Below are positions 29,919 through 37,826 of a stretch of DNA of 64,000 nucleotides, piece by piece (the first letter of the stretch is position 1; every line of letters starts with the position of its first letter). Source of the DNA: Streptomyces sp. MH60 (GTDB lineage: Bacteria; Actinomycetota; Actinomycetes; Streptomycetales; Streptomycetaceae); assembly GCF_002939385.1 (NCBI RefSeq), contig NZ_MULI01000002.1:273439-337438 (forward strand). Reading direction: 5' to 3'. The notes beneath the pieces were generated by a model. It did not search any database, was not told the origin of the DNA, and saw nothing but the letters and a program-made list of their open reading frames with translations. The translations under genes and the position numbers were made by a program.

Positions 29919-30209
29919 GATGACTTCTTTCGGTGCCGCTGTTCGACCGCAGTACAAAAGGGATGAAGACGGCGTAGAGCCTGAATGCCTTGGGTCGCCA
30001 CGAGGGGGCGCGCGCGGCTTTGGCACGCCTCTGCAGGCCGTTCACCCGAATTGAGGGGGAACGGTGGTGCCGCCGTCCTGCCGGGCGAAACTCCAGTGCT
30101 CCGGCGGCATGCTGTCCGGGTCCGCGTCGACCTCGGCTTATAACAGCCACGCACTGCCCGGTCAGCGCAATTCTCCGGACCCGGTCGATGCCTGTGGACG
30201 CATCTGCTG

Positions 30210-31301
30210 CTAGTGGTCCTGGTCGTCCTGCAGCATGCGGCGACGCTCTTGCTCACGCTTGGAGTAGGCGGCTGCCCGGATCGCCTCGTCGGTCTCCAAA
30301 CCCGAGCCAAGGGCGCCGCCCACCGTGGCGATCGAAGCGACGAACCAGGACAGTGTCCAGTACTCCGCGGCGTCGAGCGGGTTTCGAGTGAAGGAAGCGA
30401 ACACCCTGTCGTTGAGGATGAACAGTGCCCACACCAAATTGATGACCATCAGACCCACGTAGCACACGACTACCCCGATGCCCACGGTCACGACGGTCGA
30501 GGTGTTGTAGAGAGCTGTCCGCTTTCTCGCCTCCGGTGACTCTTCCGCCGTTCGATGCCACAGGTGTGCATCCACGATCAGCCAGCCGATCATGAGCGCG
30601 ACAGACCCGACGGTGGCGATCACGAGGCGTGGTGCGCTCAAAGACGCGGCAAGACTCCAGACGGTGGAGTTCACGGTGGCGATGGCTCCCGTGGCTAGTG
30701 CGGCCGCCAGAGCCTTCGACAGACCCGGCACCAACCGCCACGGCCGGTTGGCGCGAACCATGCCGACCAGAACCCTGATGTATCCGCGCGGCCCACTGGC
30801 GATGTACCTCAGATCGGTAGTCTCCTCCTCACCGACCGTGTCTGAATGGACAGGCGCGAGACGGCCGACGAAGGGCTTCAGTGACAGCTGACCAGCTCTT
30901 ACGCCCTCCCTGGCGCGCAAGCCCGCCAAGCTGAGTACGGCTTCCTCAACGGCCCGCCGGGCCCTCGTCTGCAGGCGCCATCCCCCCAGTGAAGGAAGGG
31001 ACAGCAGCGCCAAGCCGTCTTCGCGACTCAGGTCCACCACGAGCTTGCGCCCATGTGAGTGCAGCGGCAGATCGGTGAGGGCCACGACGATGTCCCAGTT
31101 CTCCGCCCTCCCGCGGTCCTTGATCCGGCGCATCAAGGTGGGCGGGTCCTCCGTCCCCGAGGTGAACGGCTCACTGACCACCTCGACGTCGAACCGTCGC
31201 TCATGGCCAGACTTTTCGGCGAGCCGATCAGGAAGTCTCCGCGCCACACGCTGAGCGATCTCCGTCGGCGCATCCGGATCCGCCAGGAGAACCACCCGCA
31301 T
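30210..31301 (-). CDS. Four-TM membrane protein with N-terminal soluble domain (paralogue 2)
   Basis: ATG at 31301 (MRVVLLADPDAPTEIAQRVARRLPDRLAEKSG) gives 363 residues. It is a close paralogue of the protein at 10843-11961: EVVSEPFTSGTEDPPTLMRRI, DRGRAENWDIVVALTDLPLH and the C-terminal WFVASIATVGGALGSGLE are nearly identical, and the four membrane segments align. The variable part is the linker at about 135-165. It is transcribed toward the island, opposite to paralogue 1. Function unknown. A GAGAAGGGG site precedes the start. Confidence 0.85.
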   Translation of the reverse strand: MRVVLLADPDAPTEIAQRVARRLPDRLAEKSGHERRFDVEVVSEPFTSGTEDPPTLMRRIKDRGRAENWDIVVALTDLPLHSHGRKLVVDLSREDGLALLSLPSLGGWRLQTRARRAVEEAVLSLAGLRAREGVRAGQLSLKPFVGRLAPVHSDTVGEEETTDLRYIASGPRGYIRVLVGMVRANRPWRLVPGLSKALAAALATGAIATVNSTVWSLAASLSAPRLVIATVGSVALMIGWLIVDAHLWHRTAEESPEARKRTALYNTSTVVTVGIGVVVCYVGLMVINLVWALFILNDRVFASFTRNPLDAAEYWTLSWFVASIATVGGALGSGLETDEAIRAAAYSKREQERRRMLQDDQDH

Positions 31302-31809
31302 GACTGGCCCCTTCTCGTCGGTCGCCCGCGATCGCAGGTGACCACAGAATGCCTCCGCGCATGCGTCGGCGCACCCCGGGTCGCAGCGTATGCCGCGCCA
31401 GCCCACGATGGGCGTCCAAACCGGAGGACCGCTTTGAGCCGTACCTCTGCCCGTCAGGCACGGCGACGTCATGCCCTGACCAGCGGTCCCATCGTTTCTA
31501 CGGAACGGCCGCCTCGTCGGCCCTGCACCTTTTGCCACAACACGACGATCGATGAGGCGGGGGTGGACTGTGCGAGGGCGGCTTGGAGCAGGTAGCCGCT
31601 CTAGGTGGACATCTGGTGGCCGCTGCCGGCCGCCTCAGTGCCCGACCTGGTCTGACGTTAAGCCAGTTGTCCTGTGATCGACCGGTGGGCCTCCAGTTGT
31701 GCGGTGAGTGGTGATCCGTCGGAAATGACTCGGCAGCGAGTGCGCTTTGCTCTGGTACGCGGTCGGCCTTTGGCGCGGCGGCGGAACGATAGCGACCGGC
31801 CACACCGCG
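31302..31809. other. Non-coding spacer
   Basis: No gene with convincing codon usage or a recognisable family is visible on either strand in this 508-nt stretch. It separates the stress island from the NHLP-like gene pair and should contain divergent promoters. A TTG at 31747 could extend the NHLP-like gene upstream, but the extra residues are not conserved-looking. Confidence 0.5.
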
Positions 31810-32232
31810 GTGAGCGAACGTGCCGAGGCACGCAAACCCGGCGGAATCCGCAGGACACCCACCCGGAGCGAGGACCAAGATCTCGAAGCGGGGCTCACCC
31901 GCCGTGCCTGGGAGGACCCAGGCTTCGCCGAGCAACTGGAGAGTGAACCGTTGAAGACCCTGGCGTCGATGGGAGTGCACGTGGCCCCTGAGGTCAAGGT
32001 GCAGGTCAGGCTGCAGAAACGCGACACTCTGTACTACGTCGTCCCACCCGCGAAGCGGCCGGACGAACCCGACCGCCGTGAGCCCGTGAACGTGATGGAT
32101 CTATGGCGCAGCGGGGACAACTTCGTCTGGATGATGCCCGAACGGCTCAAGACCGAACTGCTGGCCATGCGCAGGAGTTTCCACGAAGCCCAGACCGGCA
32201 CCACTGCGACGCGGAGCAACCATGAAGCATGA
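31810..32232 (+). CDS. NHLP-like (nitrile hydratase leader-type) protein 1
   Basis: The start is taken as GTG 31810 (VSERAEARKPGG), giving 140 residues. The core LTRRAWEDPGFAEQLESEPLKTLASMGVHVAPEVKVQVRLQKRDTLYYVVPPA has the pattern of nitrile-hydratase alpha-like leader peptides (NHLP): a helix with RAW-DP-F---L, then a strand block ending in VVPP. In RiPP systems such peptides lead a modified core. Here the tail (MDLWRSGDNFVWMMPERLKTELLAMRRSF) contains no Cys and few Ser/Thr, so a classical azole core is not evident. It overlaps the next gene. Confidence 0.7.
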   Translation: MSERAEARKPGGIRRTPTRSEDQDLEAGLTRRAWEDPGFAEQLESEPLKTLASMGVHVAPEVKVQVRLQKRDTLYYVVPPAKRPDEPDRREPVNVMDLWRSGDNFVWMMPERLKTELLAMRRSFHEAQTGTTATRSNHEA

Positions 32233-32578
32233 CGCCGGGACCGTCCACACACTCCGGCTCGTCAACGACAGCGTTCACCGGGAAAGGCTTGTCTCCGACC
32301 CGAAAGCAGTCCGGTGCGAGGAGTCGGGCCACAGCCCGAGCGAGGACTTCGCCGTCGAGGCGGTGGAACAGCAGGACGACACCATCGTCATCATGCTTCC
32401 CGCGAAACCGGAGGACGACGAGGACTTCGAAGAACGACTCACCGAGGTCTCCCAGCGCGTGTACGACGTACTGTTCTCGTCCGGAGTCGGCGGGTTCCTG
32501 ATCCCCGACGACCGTCTGAAGTGGATTCTGCGGGACATCCGCTCTTCCTGGGCGGTCAGGGCGGAGGCAGAGGCGTGA
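32222..32578 (+). CDS. NHLP-like protein 2
   Basis: The 118-residue product overlaps the previous gene by 11 nt. It repeats the NHLP layout in diverged form: LVNDSVHRERLVSDPKAV, then DFAVEAVEQQDDTIVIMLPAKP, matching the leader helix and the final strand block. A new C-terminal half follows (RLTEVSQRVYDVLFSSGVGGFLIPDDRLKWILRDIRSSW). Two adjacent members suggest subunits of one complex or a precursor pair. The stop overlaps the start of the alpha/beta hydrolase gene (TGATG), so all three are probably one operon. Confidence 0.6.
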   Translation: MKHDAGTVHTLRLVNDSVHRERLVSDPKAVRCEESGHSPSEDFAVEAVEQQDDTIVIMLPAKPEDDEDFEERLTEVSQRVYDVLFSSGVGGFLIPDDRLKWILRDIRSSWAVRAEAEA

Positions 32579-33259
32579 TGACCACTTTCGTTCTCGTGCA
32601 CGGTTCCTGGCTTGGAGGCTGGGCGTGGGAGCGGGTCGCCCCCCGGCTGCGGGCCTCCGGCCACACCGTCCTGTGCCCCTCACTCACTCCAGCCGGACCC
32701 GGCGTCGGACTGAGCACGCACATCGCCGACATCGTCGCGCTGATCGACAGACACCACCTCACCGACGTGATCCTCGCGGCCCACAGCTACGGAGGCATGG
32801 TCATCTCCGGTGTCGGGAGCGAACGACCGCAGCACATCCGACAACTCGTGTATCTGGACGCGTTCTTTCCCTCGCCCGGCCAGTGCGCCTTCGACCTCCA
32901 ACCCGTCGTGCGTGACGCGTGCGACGCCGATGCCGCTCTGCGGCCGGAGCGGGAGGCATGGCTGATCCCACCCTTCGGTTTCGAGACGATGGGGCTCGCG
33001 GCGGCGGACTTGGAGTGGGTGACCTCCCGGGCTCGGCCGATGACCCGCGCCACCCACGAGGAGGCCCTGCCGGGCCCCGCGATCCGCGCCCCTCACCCAC
33101 CGGTGACATACATACGGTTCGGAGCGTCTCCCCTTCGCCGACGCTGCGGAGACAGCGCAGCGGCGCGGGGCCCGGCTCCTGACAGTCCAGGGCGCCGGCC
33201 ATATGGCTCCCGTCACCGACGACGAGCGCCTGTGCGCGGTGCTCAGCCGGACGAGCTGA
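32578..33259 (+). pseudogene. Alpha/beta hydrolase split by a frameshift
   Basis: From ATG 32578 the frame reads TTFVLVHGSWLGGWAWERVAPRL and has the nucleophile elbow AHSYGGMV at about residue 64. At about 33125-33131 (GTCTCCCCTTCG) the frame is lost. The correct continuation, PFADAAETAQRRGARLLTVQGAGHMAPVTDDERLCAVLSRTS, runs in the neighbouring frame to the TGA at 33257. The catalytic His (GAGHMAP) is therefore only reached by a 1-nt frameshift, so the main frame yields a protein without it. A miscalled C4 run is the alternative explanation. Confidence 0.85.
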
Positions 33260-33303
33260 GGACTGTTGCCTGCCATCCAGATCTTCGCTCGAGGTGATGC
33301 GAC

Positions 33304-33483
33304 ATGGCGGACCCAGAAATCGCAGTGGTCACGGGAACTGCGAGCGGTATCGGCCTGCACACGGCACTCGGCTTGGCCCACAAGGGACGGCGCGTCGTGG
33401 CGACGACGCGGGACACCGGCCGGTCAGCCGTTCTGCGAGCCGAGGCCTCACGTCAGGACGTGGACCTGACGGTGCGAGCGCAG
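33304..33483 (+). pseudogene. N-terminal fragment of a short-chain dehydrogenase
   Basis: ATG 33304 opens an SDR N-terminus (EIAVVTGTASGIGLHTALGLAHKGRRVVATTRDTGRSAVL), with the TGxxxGIG cofactor motif. After about 58 residues (LTVRAQD) the similarity stops and the sequence runs into a DUF6207-like remnant. No active-site YxxxK is present. The rest of the gene appears to have been deleted. Confidence 0.75.
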
Positions 33484-33493
33484 GACGCGGTGG

Positions 33494-33706
33494 CCGTGGA
33501 TGTTGCTGTGGTCAGCACACTTCCGAGCCGGGACTCGTTGTCCTTGACGTCACCGGGGGGCGAAGACACCCTGCGAGCGGTGATGGACGGCCTCCAGCAG
33601 CAGTGGGCGAGCTCTCGGGGATCTGCCCGGTGCGGCTTACGCTGGGGAAGCCGGGGGTCAGGGTCCGGATGTACGCGGATGTACGCCGCCACCCGGACAC
33701 CTTCGA
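33494..33706 (+). pseudogene. DUF6207-like remnant with two frameshifts
   Basis: Pieces in two frames combine into a typical DUF6207 layout: SEPGLVVLDVTG, then GEDTLRAVMDGLQQQWASS in another frame, then LGKPGVRVRMYADVRRHPDT back in the first frame. The first shift lies in the G6 run near 33556-33561, the second near 33615. This family of about 70-90 residues is common and often multicopy in Streptomyces and has no known function. A start codon could not be identified. The stretch from here to 33975 shows no other gene. Confidence 0.6.
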
Positions 33707-33975
33707 CTTACAGGTCCGACCCAGGCCAGGTTTTGCACTGGGTGTTCCAGTTTTCATGGTGCGGGGGGATTCTCTCCGGCAGTCCGTAGCAGAAGGCGCT
33801 GACCGCGCTGTACTGTCTACGCCCTGACAGAGTGTGGCCCGCTCGGCGTCGTCCAGTTCAGCAGTGCACAGGACGTCCCCGGCCGAGACCGCCGCTCTTG
33901 TCGGGACGCCGGGGCGGCAGACCAGGCACGGTCGGTGATCGCTTGAGTGTGCGGGCGGAGCCGCGCAGCCGCTGA

Positions 33976-34902
33976 TCACGTCGTGCGTATCGGTCCGTCC
34001 CGGTGGGTTCCGGTAAGCAGCGCTTCGGCATGCTTACGGAAAGCGCTGACCAAATGGCTGCGGTCGCCGGTGCGCGTGGCGAGTACGACCTGGCTCGGTT
34101 CGACCCCGTGCAACGGGACGGTGGTGAGACTGGGATGTAGGCCGGTCGCGTGGTCGAGGGGCGGCCCGATGGCCACCGCCTGCCCGGCGGCGATGAGTTC
34201 GTGTTTGTCCTCAAGGGCTTCGACCAGGGGGCCGTCGGGCGCGGGCCGCCCATCGGGCCGGGGATCGAACCGCCAGTAGGCGTTCAGCAGCGGGTCGGAC
34301 TGGCGTACGTGGGGGATCGGCTCGTCGGCGATGTCGTCAAGGGTGACTGACTCTTTGTCCGCCAGACGATGGTCCCGCGGCACGACCAGCACGCGCGGTT
34401 CGTCGTAGAGGACGGTGACGCGCAGCCGGTCGGTGGGGAACGGCAGCCGCGTTACCACCGCGTCGACACGGTGCTCCAGCAGCGCGCCGCGCGAGTCGTT
34501 CCAGGCGAGCAGGCGGGTGTGGACCTCGGCATCGGGATTGCGGTCCCGCAGGGCGCGCACGGCCGGAGTGATGATCAGACCCTTGCTGTAGCCGATGGTG
34601 ATGCTGCTGGGCTGGACCGCGGACCGGGTGCGGGCCATCGCCTCGACCGCGGTACGCAGCAGCTCCCTGGCCTGAGGCAGGAAGACCTCGCCGGCCTTGC
34701 TGAGGCGGGTGCCACGAGTGGTGCGGTCGAGCAGGCGGACGCCCACTTGCTGTTCGAGGCGGCGGATCTGCCGGCTCAGCGATGGCTGGGTGGTGTGCAG
34801 CGCCTCGGCGGCACGCCCGAAGTGCTGGTGCTCGGCAACCACTGCGAAGCACTGCACCAGCCGGAGGTCGAGGTCCACGGGTGCGGGGAAGCGTTCGGAC
34901 AT
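33976..34902 (-). CDS. LysR-family transcriptional regulator
   Basis: The 308-residue protein (ATG 34902; GTG one codon upstream is possible) has the LysR helix-turn-helix, LRLVQCFAVVAEHQHFGRAAEALHTTQPSLSRQIRRLEQQVGVRLLDRTTRGTRLSKAG, and a periplasmic-binding-like effector domain from about residue 92 (SSITIGYSKGLIITPAVRALRDRNPDAEV). It is divergent from the epoxide hydrolase gene across about 94 nt, the standard arrangement for a LysR activator and its target operon. The inducer is unknown. Confidence 0.93.
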   Translation of the reverse strand: MSERFPAPVDLDLRLVQCFAVVAEHQHFGRAAEALHTTQPSLSRQIRRLEQQVGVRLLDRTTRGTRLSKAGEVFLPQARELLRTAVEAMARTRSAVQPSSITIGYSKGLIITPAVRALRDRNPDAEVHTRLLAWNDSRGALLEHRVDAVVTRLPFPTDRLRVTVLYDEPRVLVVPRDHRLADKESVTLDDIADEPIPHVRQSDPLLNAYWRFDPRPDGRPAPDGPLVEALEDKHELIAAGQAVAIGPPLDHATGLHPSLTTVPLHGVEPSQVVLATRTGDRSHLVSAFRKHAEALLTGTHRDGPIRTT

Positions 34903-34937
34903 CACCCCACTCTAGCTGCTCTTATACGCACGCCGTA

Positions 34938-34947
34938 TTACATGTAA
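34938..34947. promoter_or_regulatory. Palindromic candidate LysR operator
   Basis: TTACATGTAA is a perfect 10-bp palindrome in an AT-rich patch, in an otherwise GC-rich spacer between the LysR regulator and the epoxide hydrolase gene. LysR proteins bind dyad symmetric sites in such divergent spacers. The assignment is positional. Confidence 0.5.
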
Positions 34948-34996
34948 CGGAACAATCATTGGACTGCGCGCTCCTTGCGGCCGCACCGTGGTGACC

Positions 34997-36106
34997 ATGA
35001 CATCGGACAGCGTGACATCGTTTCGTATCGACGTTCCCGAGAGTGCCCTGGAGGATTTGAAGGACCGGCTCCACCGGGTACGCCTCGCCGGCCGGGAGAC
35101 AGCGCGGGACAGCAGTCAGGGGGTGCAGCGGGAGCGCTTGGAGAAGCTGCTGGAGTACTGGGCCACCGGGTACGACTGGCGCGATCTGGAGCGGCGGCTG
35201 AACGAGCTGGGCCAGTTCCGCACCACTATCGACGGTCTCGGTCTCCACTTCATGCACGTACGCTCGCCCCGCCCCGACGCCACCCCGCTGTTGCTGCTGC
35301 ACGGATGGCCGGGCTCGTTCTTGGAGTTCCTCAAGACCGTCGGCCCGCTCACCGAGCACGGCTTCCACCTCGTCATCCCCTCGATGCCCGGCTACGGTTT
35401 CTCCGACCAGCCCGTCTCGACCGGCTGGGATCCGGACCGGACCGCCCGCGCGTACGGCGTGCTCATGCAGCGCCTCGGCTACGACTCCTACCTGGCCCAG
35501 GGCGGAGACTGGGGCGGTGTCGTCGCGACCCGGATGGGGGCGCAGCGCCCGGCGGGCCTGCGGGCGATCCACGTCAACTTCCCCGAGTTCCTCGCCGAAC
35601 CACCGGTCGGCGACGACCCGACCCCTGAGGAGAAAGCCGCACTCGAACAGGGCAGCCTCTTCTTCGCCCTCCATTCCGGTTACCACGTCGTGCAGCGCAC
35701 CCGGCCGCAGACCATCGGCTACGCCCTGACCGACTCCCCAGCCGGGCAGGCCGCCTGGATCTACGAGAAATTCCTCGACTGGGCCCGGCCCGAAGCCCTC
35801 ACCCCCGACGAGATTCTCGACCACATCTCCCTGTACTGGTTCACCGCCACCGCGGCTTCCTCAGCCCGCCTGTACTGGGAGTACGCCCAGCAGCCGCCCG
35901 CGATGACCGAGCTGGTCCTCCCCGTCGGCGTCAGCGTCTTCCCGGACGAACTGACGCGTACCCCGCGCATCTGGGCCGAGCGCGCCTACCGCGACCTGCG
36001 CTACTTCAACGACGACATCCCCGCGGGCGGCCACTTCGCCGCTCTGGAGCAGCCAGAGTTGTTCGTCGAGGAGATCGTCAAGTTCGCGCGGGCGGTGGCC
36101 GCGTGA
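34997..36106 (+). CDS. Epoxide hydrolase (alpha/beta hydrolase, EPHX-type)
   Basis: The 369-residue protein has the epoxide-hydrolase N-terminal lid (FRIDVPESALEDLKDRLHRVRL), the oxyanion-hole HGWPGSFLEFLK, nucleophile Asp in QGGDWGGVVATRMG, and the general-base His in GGHFAALEQPELFVEEI. It should open epoxides to diols through an Asp-ester intermediate. ATG 34997 is preferred; GTG 34988 is possible. It is the first gene of a four-gene set divergent from the LysR regulator, and its stop overlaps the SDR start. A substrate cannot be named from sequence. Confidence 0.92.
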   Translation: MTSDSVTSFRIDVPESALEDLKDRLHRVRLAGRETARDSSQGVQRERLEKLLEYWATGYDWRDLERRLNELGQFRTTIDGLGLHFMHVRSPRPDATPLLLLHGWPGSFLEFLKTVGPLTEHGFHLVIPSMPGYGFSDQPVSTGWDPDRTARAYGVLMQRLGYDSYLAQGGDWGGVVATRMGAQRPAGLRAIHVNFPEFLAEPPVGDDPTPEEKAALEQGSLFFALHSGYHVVQRTRPQTIGYALTDSPAGQAAWIYEKFLDWARPEALTPDEILDHISLYWFTATAASSARLYWEYAQQPPAMTELVLPVGVSVFPDELTRTPRIWAERAYRDLRYFNDDIPAGGHFAALEQPELFVEEIVKFARAVAA

Positions 36107-36882
36107 AAACGGTGGTGATCACAGAGGGCACGGACGGCATCGGGCGCGGCATCGCCCGTGTCCACCTCGCGCGAGGGGAGCGGGTCGTGGATATCGGCAC
36201 CGACAAGGCCAAGACCGAGCCCGGCGCCTGGTTCCTCCGGGCCGACCTGGACCTCATCGACGAGAACGGGCGGCTGATCGACCGGCTCTCCCCCGAGCTC
36301 GACACCATCGACGTCCTCGTCCTGGGTGCCCGGGTCCAGCGCTCCCGGCATACGGAGACCGCCGACGGCCTGGAGTCCTACTTCGAGCTGACCTACCTCA
36401 GCCGTTTCCTGCTCAGCCGCGGCCTGGCCGGCCTGCTCGGCCGCGCCGCCGGTCCGGGAGGGCTGAATTACTGCGGCGCCGGGTGTTTCGGGCCCCCGCG
36501 CTGGGACGGCCTTCAGCAGCGGACGCAGCACCACGGCCGCACCGCGGCGATCCAGGCCGGAATCCTCAACGCCCCGCTCGCGGTCGACTTCGTCGGCCAC
36601 CACCCCGCCATCCGGTACGTGAACTACTTCCCCGGTACCGTCGCCACGAGCTTCGCCGGTGACTGCGACGATGCCGAGGCCGCGCAGATCGACCGTCTTC
36701 GCGTGACCGGCAATCCCGTGGAGACCGCCGTCAAGGAGATCCTGCCGTTCCTGGATTCCGGCTCCCCGGGCCACCCCGTCGCCGTGAGCGCGAGGGGCGC
36801 CGTCCTCCTGGACTCTCATTCGTCACCCCCCGCCGACGCACGACGGCTCTACGACTACACCCGGGAGGTGCTTGCCCGATGA
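36103..36882 (+). CDS. Short-chain dehydrogenase-like protein lacking catalytic residues
   Basis: The 259-residue SDR-fold protein has a GTG start overlapping the epoxide hydrolase stop. The cofactor loop TEGTDGIGRGIA is recognisable. At the active site, relatives have Ser and Y-x3-K in YGRSKAAN; here the aligned segment reads HGRTAAIQ, so both Tyr and Lys are missing, and the Ser strand reads NYCGAGC. It may be a degenerate enzyme or have another role. Coupling (GTGA and ATGA overlaps) to both neighbours argues that it is still expressed. Confidence 0.8.
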   Translation: MKTVVITEGTDGIGRGIARVHLARGERVVDIGTDKAKTEPGAWFLRADLDLIDENGRLIDRLSPELDTIDVLVLGARVQRSRHTETADGLESYFELTYLSRFLLSRGLAGLLGRAAGPGGLNYCGAGCFGPPRWDGLQQRTQHHGRTAAIQAGILNAPLAVDFVGHHPAIRYVNYFPGTVATSFAGDCDDAEAAQIDRLRVTGNPVETAVKEILPFLDSGSPGHPVAVSARGAVLLDSHSSPPADARRLYDYTREVLAR

Positions 36883-37769
36883 AGTGGGTGAGCTACCGCT
36901 CCGCCGACGGCTCCACGCGCTGCGGCGTGGTGCGTGACAACAAGATCCATGCCGTGGGCAGGGGCCTGTTGGAGCTGCTCCGCGCCGACGGCGGGCTTCA
37001 GGCCGCCGCGACCCGGGAACCGGCCGAGATCGTCGAGCTGGCCACGGCCGACCTGCGAGCGCCGATACCAGTGCCTCCCGCGATCCGGGACTTCGCCGCG
37101 TTCGAACGTCACATCAGCAACGCGGGCAAGGCCGCCGTTGGCGACGGCACGGTCAGTCCGGTCTGGTACGAGTATCCGCTCTTCTACTTCTCTAACCCGG
37201 CGGCGATCAAGGCACCCAACGACGAGGTCCCCATCGCTCCGGGCGCTCAGTTGTGGGACTACGAGGTCGAGGTCGCCGCGGTGATCGCCAGGGACTGCTC
37301 GAACCTTGACGCCGCCACGGCGGAGCAGCACATCGCCGGCTACCTGGTCTACTGCGACTGGAGCGCACGCGACATCTCCGCACGCGAGATGGGGTTCGTG
37401 TACGGCCCCTCCAAGAGCAAGGACGCCTCGACCAGCCTCGGTCCGTTCCTCGTTACCCCCGACGAGCTGGAGCCCTACCGCTCGGGCAAGGGCTATGCGC
37501 TGCGGATGGACGGGTACGTCAACGACGACCACTACGGCGGCGGCAGCTGGGACGAGATTCACTGGTCCTTCGGCGAGATGCTGGCGCACGCGTCACGCGG
37601 CACCACGCTGCGCGCCGGTGACATCATCGCCAGCGGCCCCGTGGGCACCGGCTGCATCCAGGAGTTGTCCAGCCACCGCCCCTACCTGGTAGCGGGGGAC
37701 ACGGTCCGGATCGAAGTGCAGGAACTCGGCGCGATTTGCGCACGGATCACCGCGCCAGAGCCGTCCTGA
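36879..37769 (+). CDS. Fumarylacetoacetate hydrolase (FAH)-family protein
   Basis: The 296-residue protein overlaps the SDR stop. The FAH domain carries PAAIKAPNDEVPIAPGAQLWDYEVEVAAVI with the metal-binding acidic residues (D-x-E-x-E), YCDWSARDISAREM, and SLGPFLVTPDEL, ending GDTVRIEVQELG. Members hydrolyse or decarboxylate diketo-acids in aromatic-compound breakdown. Together with an epoxide hydrolase and SDR-like protein it suggests catabolism of a ring-derived or terpenoid compound, but no ring-opening enzyme is present. Confidence 0.92.
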   Translation: MKWVSYRSADGSTRCGVVRDNKIHAVGRGLLELLRADGGLQAAATREPAEIVELATADLRAPIPVPPAIRDFAAFERHISNAGKAAVGDGTVSPVWYEYPLFYFSNPAAIKAPNDEVPIAPGAQLWDYEVEVAAVIARDCSNLDAATAEQHIAGYLVYCDWSARDISAREMGFVYGPSKSKDASTSLGPFLVTPDELEPYRSGKGYALRMDGYVNDDHYGGGSWDEIHWSFGEMLAHASRGTTLRAGDIIASGPVGTGCIQELSSHRPYLVAGDTVRIEVQELGAICARITAPEPS

Positions 37770-37826
37770 CCTACCGAACACACCAAGGACGATCCCGATC
37801 CTTCCACTAGCCAGGAGACCACCGCT

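Noticed and set aside
31674..31946. Plus-strand 90-codon frame before the NHLP-like genes
   Set aside because: It is an Arg-rich frame overlapping the better-supported NHLP-like gene and has no recognisable features.
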